From Gymnopilus junonius (taxonomy: Eukaryota > Basidiomycota > Agaricomycetes > Agaricales > Galerinaceae), in NCBI GenBank assembly GCA_015501075.1, contig JADNYJ010000139.1:1-64000 (forward strand): a stretch of DNA of 64,000 nucleotides. The letters are read 5' to 3'. Shown in pieces: positions 58,107 through 64,000 of this stretch. The translations under genes and the position numbers were made by a program. Position 1 is the first letter of the stretch; every line of letters begins with the position of its first letter. A model generated the notes under the pieces. The model saw only the letters and a list, made by a program, of their open reading frames with translations, was not told the origin of the DNA and searched no databases.

Positions 58107-61100
58107 GGTTTGATTACCCAGTTTCGAAGACTGGAAGAAGCTGAGTGACAATCAGCGGAAGTGTGAAAAGCTGGAAGATATAATCCAAGTAACATCGCTA
58201 GAGGGAAGATAGCTGGGTAGTCATTGATGAAACATACTAAGCTGATGAAAATTGAGATACAGATTCACAAAAAATGTGCAGAGACAGAACGAGAAGGAGA
58301 AGAGTAAGGAAAGAAAGAAAACCTCGCGAGCCTGCTTGTTACACACCAAGCACATATGATGGAACACCCAAGCCCGAGCCAACACAAAGTGATTCAGATG
58401 TAACTGTGAGTGTCCTGAAAAGTATAGGTAACACACCAAAGTCAATTTGTTGCACTGACGAGGTACTTTGAGTGATGCGCCAGTGCCATGTAGAGGATGC
58501 TTGGGTGTGTCGAGATCGAAAACATAATAGGAAGAGCAAGAAAAAAGAACATGGAAAAAGATACTGGTGAGAATGATTTGAAGTCAAGGAAGGCATAGTG
58601 AAAGGAGGCCAATGAAAGCAAGCCAACGGTGTGACTATTAGTGGATATCTGCACTGGTAGGGTGCGCAAAAGGGCAGGTGACAAGACGTACGATATCTTG
58701 ATTTCTTTCACTCGAAGGATGAGGCAATTCTCGCATCTTGCAAGATGGAACGACTGACAGTGACACATTATACATTGTCTGTAAAGGGCCATCTCTGGAA
58801 ATATTGCTCATCTCTGAGTGAAAGGGAAAATAAATATGACGGAAGGTTGTTGTAAGGGTCGAGACGACTTGGGGGAAGGGGAAAATGTTGGAATGGATGA
58901 AATACCGATGCAAAGCTTCGCAATGCGCCATGTTGAAGAAGCTCTGAAGGCGCATCATGATTAAATAATAAAAGAAAAACGAAATCCTTAGCATCCATTG
59001 CTTGAAGACGATAGCTCAAGGCCCTGAATGGGCGACCAAAATTGACGCCCCAGAAATAAATCCGAGAACATAGAATCATACTGGTATAGCAAGTCCTTCC
59101 GACAACCAGGTAAATCAAACCTTGGCTGAAGAACGAGTTGCAAAGACAAGAGCATAACAAAAAGCTTCCCAGAATATATATAACGCCATATATGCATGTC
59201 CTTCAAAAGAAGGTGGGGTAAAGGGAACCAAGTCCCAAGAGGAAAAATGCATCGTCGAAAGAAAGGAGTGCGTAAAACGATGAAGCACCAATCTGAAGGT
59301 ACAACAGACGGGATGAAAAATATGATGCTGCCCTGTAAGACACCGGGGCCAATGATGCCGCCAAGGGGTATTGAAAAGAAAAGTAAAGAAGAAAAAATTA
59401 GAATAAGATATGGAAGCCGACTCACCCATCAGAGAAGCAATGTCAATCTATACCTGGAAAATAAGGGATGGATGTCAAAAGCTAGCATCAACAATAGAAG
59501 ACGGTGAACACAAAACCAGAAGTGCTGAATCTGAGGCGAGAAACCAAAACCCTAAGAAATTAAGGAAGAGATTTAGAACTGATACGGTCCTTGCAGACTG
59601 GTCAGTAGGACGATAGGACGACATTAAATGGCAGAGAAAATAAAATGTAATGCAACTGCAGCTCGACGACGTTAATGCCAGTTAAAAGAAGAAGTTCCGC
59701 CAGCGAAAAAGGTATCAACAATGAAAGTGAGTGCATGAGTGTAAAAATGCTAGGGGAGCGAGGGACGACAGACGCCAGGAGGAAGGTCCAACGTAAACGT
59801 CATAAAAGGGGCCTGATATACGTTGGGTGACTCTCGCATGCCTGCATGGAAGAGAGCTCTATCTATCAGCACACATGCACAGAAAAGAGAAGCAAGAAGG
59901 ACGTACAAAGAAGACCCCATCATGCTTCGACTTCAAACCCCATTCCAATGCGTTCGTGCCTCCACTTCGTCTCAAAGTAGATAGATAATGGCAGTTCCTG
60001 GGGTGCAGCGTAGATCCTCGGTTTAAAACTTCTTTCCGAGGCAGGGCTCTGTTCAACTCATCAAGACTCGAGAACAAAGAGGTGGTCGGGGATAAATCGC
60101 TGACACGTCGCAAATGCATCCACATTGAAAGTTTGAGAGTCGTCAATGGCCAGCGGCATGCGAATCAACATAAGAGTTGCGTAGCGAACTTGGAATTATA
60201 GGAGTAAAGGGAACATTTGAGACGCTAGGCGGATGGCGGCCATAATTTCAGGAAGAGGGGTAATGTTGTCCGGAACGGTCCGATGCTGCTGACAGAGTCA
60301 GATCCGAGGTCGGCCGATAGAAAGTTCGACCTCCGACCACAACCGTCCATCTGCCACCTCCTCCACCACTGACCAGGACATCCACTGCCTAACTTACTCT
60401 AGGCACAAGGTCCGCCGCTGTACGCCCTCCCATCGTTCAAAGAATCATTCACCTTCAAAAGCTTCAACTGTCACTCGAGCTAAATCCAGCGCAACGGATC
60501 TATGTCTAGTTATAAAGCTCTGATTGGAAACTGGACATCGCCTGAGACCCCTTGGACAGTACTGCCTTGTTGTGTCCTTTAGTTTTCTGCTTTACATACT
60601 CCCAAAGATCTACGAGACCTTTTCTTACTCCGCCTTGCTATATTTCACAGACTCCTTTCTGCCGAAACGTAGATTGACACCGCTGCAGAGTTACTACTGC
60701 TCTACTGTCTCTTCGGTTTTATTCCTTCAACTGTATCTTTCTCATCTATCACGTTTTTCTCTTCCTCTGATAACCTCTCCGGTCATCGAAATTTCAGTGA
60801 AAACCTCCAAGTTGAGACACCTCTATATCTTCAACTCGCCCCTATAATTGACATGTCCTTGTGTTTAAACTCTCCCACTATTCCAGATACTATTAGGATT
60901 GTCGAACGTAAGTATTATGTTAATTTTCTCGAATCTCCTTACTATATACCTAGAAACCCGTACCGTCCCTGTCCCGACTCCGAATATAACCATTCCTGCT
61001 CGCACTTGACTTGTCACCTTCACTTTCTTATCCTCAAATTCACTTATCTCTGCATAACTCATGCTCTCTTGCAGGCCAAGGAAAGATATGTATTGAGGGA

Positions 61101-61683
61101 CCTATTATATTTCTTTGGGCTATTCGTACTTGATGCATAATTCCATCATGGTGCATCAGCCGAAGTCGGTAACTGGTTCACTTTGTTTACTTATGTGACT
61201 ACCCTAGTACCACTCTTTCTTCTAGGATCAGGACGAAGAGTCCAAATTGGCTGTGGGTATTTCACCTACAATGCTTGAGCTTGCATGTGGTAAGTGCTTC
61301 GTTACGCCTTTGGGACTGTTTATCTGAGACGTGGGTGCCAACATTTTCTGATATTAGTCTCGTCTCAACCATTGTGGATGATTTACTGTCTTCTCTAGGT
61401 TTTCTATTTTTTACTTTTCGTTGGGTTTTTTTCCACTTCTTCGCGTTAGAGCCTTCTGAACTTGGCAATCCACTCGATTTCAAAGGAATATATCATTACT
61501 AATGCTAATTTGCTTCAGAACGGAATTGTACACTTGAAACTATGATCCCTATATTTTGTTGCATAAAGAATATGTTCTAATACAATCTTCTTACAACTTC
61601 ATTGAAGTTTCTCGGTCTATGCTGCTTCTCATTGACGACGTGTCCCTTTCGTAATTTCACCCCCTACTACTGCTGCTGTTCCT
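58107..61683. other. Spacer between the two modules
   Basis: 58.2-60.0 kb is purine-rich on the + strand with no supported gene. Around 60.8-61.5 kb there are exon-like pieces on the + strand: an acceptor CTTGCAG near 61075 followed by AKERYVLRDLLYFFGLFVLD, and after TTCTAG near 61226 DQDEESKLAVGISPTMLELA with a GTAAGT donor at about 61292. They may belong to an unrecognised multi-exon gene, but I could not join them in phase. Confidence 0.35.
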
Positions 61684-62440
61684 TAACAGTTTGGCCATAA
61701 TTTGCGACCCAAAGCATACATATCTGCATATATCGCATAGAGAATAGGGTTTAAGACCTCCTTCTCCCTATTGTTGAATACAAACTGGGGCTCATTGTTC
61801 TGGGTGTATTTCACAGGAGAGATAGAAATAACCTAAATGCCATCAGGATTGACAACTCGAGTAACGTGATATGGGTGAAAGTACGAGCCAGCAATTGCAA
61901 ACGAGTAAAATTCTTCCAAGTCAACCGAATCTTGAAATATCTTTTCTGCCTGCTCCATCGCTTGCGCCATAATTGATTCAAGGCGTTTCTTGGAGGTCTA
62001 AGGTGTTTCATACTCTTCAAGCAGAATGTAGATACATTTAATCTCTGCAGATGACACTGTTTGCAAAGCGGTGCAGCCTGGCATGTAGAAAAACATGTTG
62101 AAGTCTGGTATCTTGCCTTGGACAGTTTCTTTAGACTCCGGGAGGTTGCTGATCTCACTGCTACTGATGCTTTCAAGGCTGTTTTCCTCTTCGTAATCTA
62201 TAACCATTTCATCTGCATGAATACTTCTACTACGAGTTTGCACATCCTCGTCTTCGATCTGTCAGCTCATTTTTTGGAAGAAAAAATACATACTCCTTAC
62301 CTCTTGTCACTTCAACAGGAGGACGAACCCATTTAGAATATTGCCTCTGGCTAGTGACAGAAATTTCTGCCTTTGAGTATTCATTTCTGTGGTGATCATG
62401 CAGAAAACTGATGCCCAAAAATGGTACCAAGGATGTTCCC
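61684..62440 (-). pseudogene. Right module: partner gene with two in-frame TAG codons
   Basis: From about 62440 the minus strand reads LVPFLGISFLHDHHRNEYSK and KWVRPPVEVTR, then a GTAAGG donor. From about 62258 a second part reads IEDEDVQTRSRSIHADEMV, PDFNMFFYMPGCTALQTVSS and KCIYILLEEYETP. One TAG (62000-61998) follows. The frame continues TSKKRLESIMAQAMEQAEKI and FYSFAIAGSYFHPY, meets a second TAG (61835-61833), and ends ALGRKLWPNC. A single long frame broken by two TAGs indicates recent nonsense mutations. The junction of the first two parts does not keep phase. The family is unknown; the product would have been acidic in its middle and helical at the C-terminus. Confidence 0.6.
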
Positions 62441-63097
62441 AGTCTCTATAAGCAACAGTTTCAGAATGTATGAATCTTAAGTGATCCATGGTGATGTAAT
62501 GCATGGTGGGCAGGAGGCAATGTGTTTTGAATGCAAAAGTGATTTTCGAGGAGATACAGAATTATGGAAACCAGTCATCCCTTATACATAATTTGCAAGG
62601 CTGGTTTTCTCACCCTTCTTTCATTATCAGCGGTGTATGCAATTGGCATTAGAATTAGGATTCTAGTGAGAAGTCCGCTTCTATAAAGTATTACCAAAAG
62701 TTAACCTTACAGATATGCCTTTTGGATCTAGGGATGCGATCTTGTTTAAGAAATGACTGGCCAAAATGTCTAAACCCAAATTTGATTATGACATCGATTA
62801 GGCACTAATCCGACAATGGGAAGTTACAGATATAGTCGGGATGCTTATTATGGACACCGTGACTCGGAGCGCACCAAGCTGCAGGCATATAACAGGTCAA
62901 GAAGTTCTGAGAATGATTCCGATCACAATATGTGCTTGCCAAATCGGATTATGAGTTACCATTATAGTCTATTTATTACCGACATACAGCATGGGGCGAC
63001 CTTTAAATGTGTGACCGGTGATAGCCATTATCCACAATCAGCCGAGGTATAAATTCGATCCCACTTCGACTCGAAATTCCATCATTCTACTGCCTCG
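62441..63097. other. Divergent intergenic region of the right module
   Basis: About 650 bp separates the minus partner from the + gene, four times the spacing in the left module. Open frames, such as one from 62816, are short and unassigned. The + gene's TATA box lies at its right end. Confidence 0.5.
63048..63056 (+). promoter_or_regulatory. TATA box of right module (TATAAATTC)
   Basis: TATAAATTC lies 50 bp upstream of ATG 63098. It matches the box in the left module at 57251-57259, while much of the flanking sequence differs. Confidence 0.65.
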
Positions 63098-63945
63098 ATG
63101 TCGACCCCACAACAGACACCAGCAGTTCAGAATAGCATGACATACGAAGAACTTGTTTCACGAAGACTAGCTCTACCTGATGTTCTGAAGCCACCTCCTA
63201 GAAACCAAATGCGTCTGCGTGTTCGAGTGCGTATTCTTTCCGGGTTAATTAATTGATTGGTCACGGTGTTCATGTCATCTGTATGAAGCATGGTTTCCAA
63301 GCTGTAAATCAAGTCCTGCCTGCAGCTAGAGTCCCATCCGGTCTTCGGACCTTGCGTATAGGAAGATTTCTCCAACCGCCCATGCTTTGTTATGGCTGGA
63401 CTGTGAACGTCGAGCAACTCGTGAACATTGCTGACAGTAAAGGTTTTCTCGGTGCGCAAACACTGGACAAGAGCGTTAAAGCTAGTGCCAGAATCAACTT
63501 AAGCGACTCTCAGCATCTCTTACACCACGTCATCAGAGACAACCTCGGAATAGATTATATCACCCCCGAAATCAGATTTGTTGCTCCCAAGGTCGGTGAT
63601 CAGGAATGTATCCTGTGTTTCTCCACCAGCTGGAACGATGTATGGGATACGGAGGATGAGAATCCACCACCCGAAGCTGTGCTGAAGATCATGGAATATT
63701 TAGGATTCCAAGATGCGCCGAAGTGGTACATGGATTTGGAAGAAGGCAAATGGGACTTCAGAACCTTTAGAAGTGTGTATTAAAATTTCTTCCAGTGTAT
63801 GAACACTTCCTGCCTCGCTTAAACTTATTTAATCAAACCATCAGGTATTCCAGTTCATCGTCACTGGGATTGGAAGTATGGTACGATCCGTTATGAGGGA
63901 GTTAATGAGGAGGGTTGTCCTCGTTGTAAAGTTCGACCACTTTGA
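63098..63945 (+). CDS. Right module: intact 237-aa protein of unknown family
   Basis: Exons 63098-63226, 63289-63772 and 63845-63945 join in frame (phases 0 and 1) into 237 residues, with introns of 62 and 72 nt. The first intron ends in AAG, as in the paralogue. The protein starts MSTPQQTPAVQNSMTYEELV, with LALPDVLKPPPRNQ before the first junction. A central block follows: PSGLRTLRIGRFLQPPMLC, then NVEQLVNIADSKGFLGA, INLSDSQHLLHHVIRDNLG and ITPEIRFVAP. The C-terminus has WYMDLEEGKWDFRTF and ends CPRCKVRPL. The CPRC pair and the central block are the parts best kept between paralogues. No signal peptide, membrane segment or known domain is seen. I do not recognise the family; the gene model is well supported by the paralogue. 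Confidence 0.72.
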
Positions 63946-64000
63946 CTTGGTGTCCTGTTGGTGCATTTCACACCCTGCTTATGAAAATATTTGTACCGCG

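Noticed and set aside
59196..59507. 103-codon Lys/Arg-rich plus-strand frame
   Set aside because: The strand is purine-rich here, which produces Lys/Arg/Glu-rich translations by composition; no gene signals were found.

Overview
The window looks like nuclear DNA of a mushroom-forming basidiomycete (Agaricomycete). The reasons are genes split by 50-70 nt GT-AG introns, a glutathione S-transferase of the type common in wood and litter fungi, a Kre9/Knh1-type wall protein, F-box and MYND-finger genes, and transposon families typical of these fungi (Plavaka, hAT-like elements with BED fingers, Ty3/Gypsy and Ty1/Copia fragments). No rRNA or tRNA gene, CRISPR array or bacterial-type operon was seen.

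Layout. 1-4.5 kb has no recognisable gene. 4.55-5.37 kb carries an intact two-exon GST gene. 5.6-7.35 kb holds a Plavaka transposase C-terminal remnant converging, 43 bp apart, on an intact three-exon gene of unknown function. 8.1-22.0 kb and 28.1-36.2 kb are two copies of one segmental duplication, containing an F-box gene, an M35-like zinc metallopeptidase gene, a MYND-finger gene and a nearly identical ~1 kb block. The copies have decayed differently. Copy 1 has lost the peptidase catalytic exons but keeps an intact MYND gene. Copy 2 has lost most of the MYND gene but keeps most of the peptidase. The F-box gene is frameshifted in both. Copy 1 gained three 8-bp-TSD DNA transposons, one of them containing a second nested element; two of these sites are empty in copy 2. 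Between the copies lie a Copia-like fragment, an oppositely oriented Gypsy gag-protease fragment and a truncated second GST.

36-56 kb is mostly anonymous. It shows strong purine/pyrimidine strand asymmetry that switches direction. The one confident gene is a four-exon Kre9/Knh1-like gene at 44.6-45.2 kb. Some weak exon-like stretches are reported with low confidence.

56.8-64 kb holds two copies of a divergent two-gene module. In both, a + strand gene of unknown family starts about 45-50 bp downstream of a conserved TATAAATTC box, with an unknown - strand partner opposite. Only the + gene of the right-hand copy (63.1-63.9 kb, 237 aa, ending near a CPRC motif) is intact. The left + gene is frameshifted, the left - partner is truncated and the right - partner has two in-frame TAG codons. 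This module and the peptidase with a histone-H1-like basic tail are the least familiar biology here. All homology statements rest on recognition by eye, without database searches.
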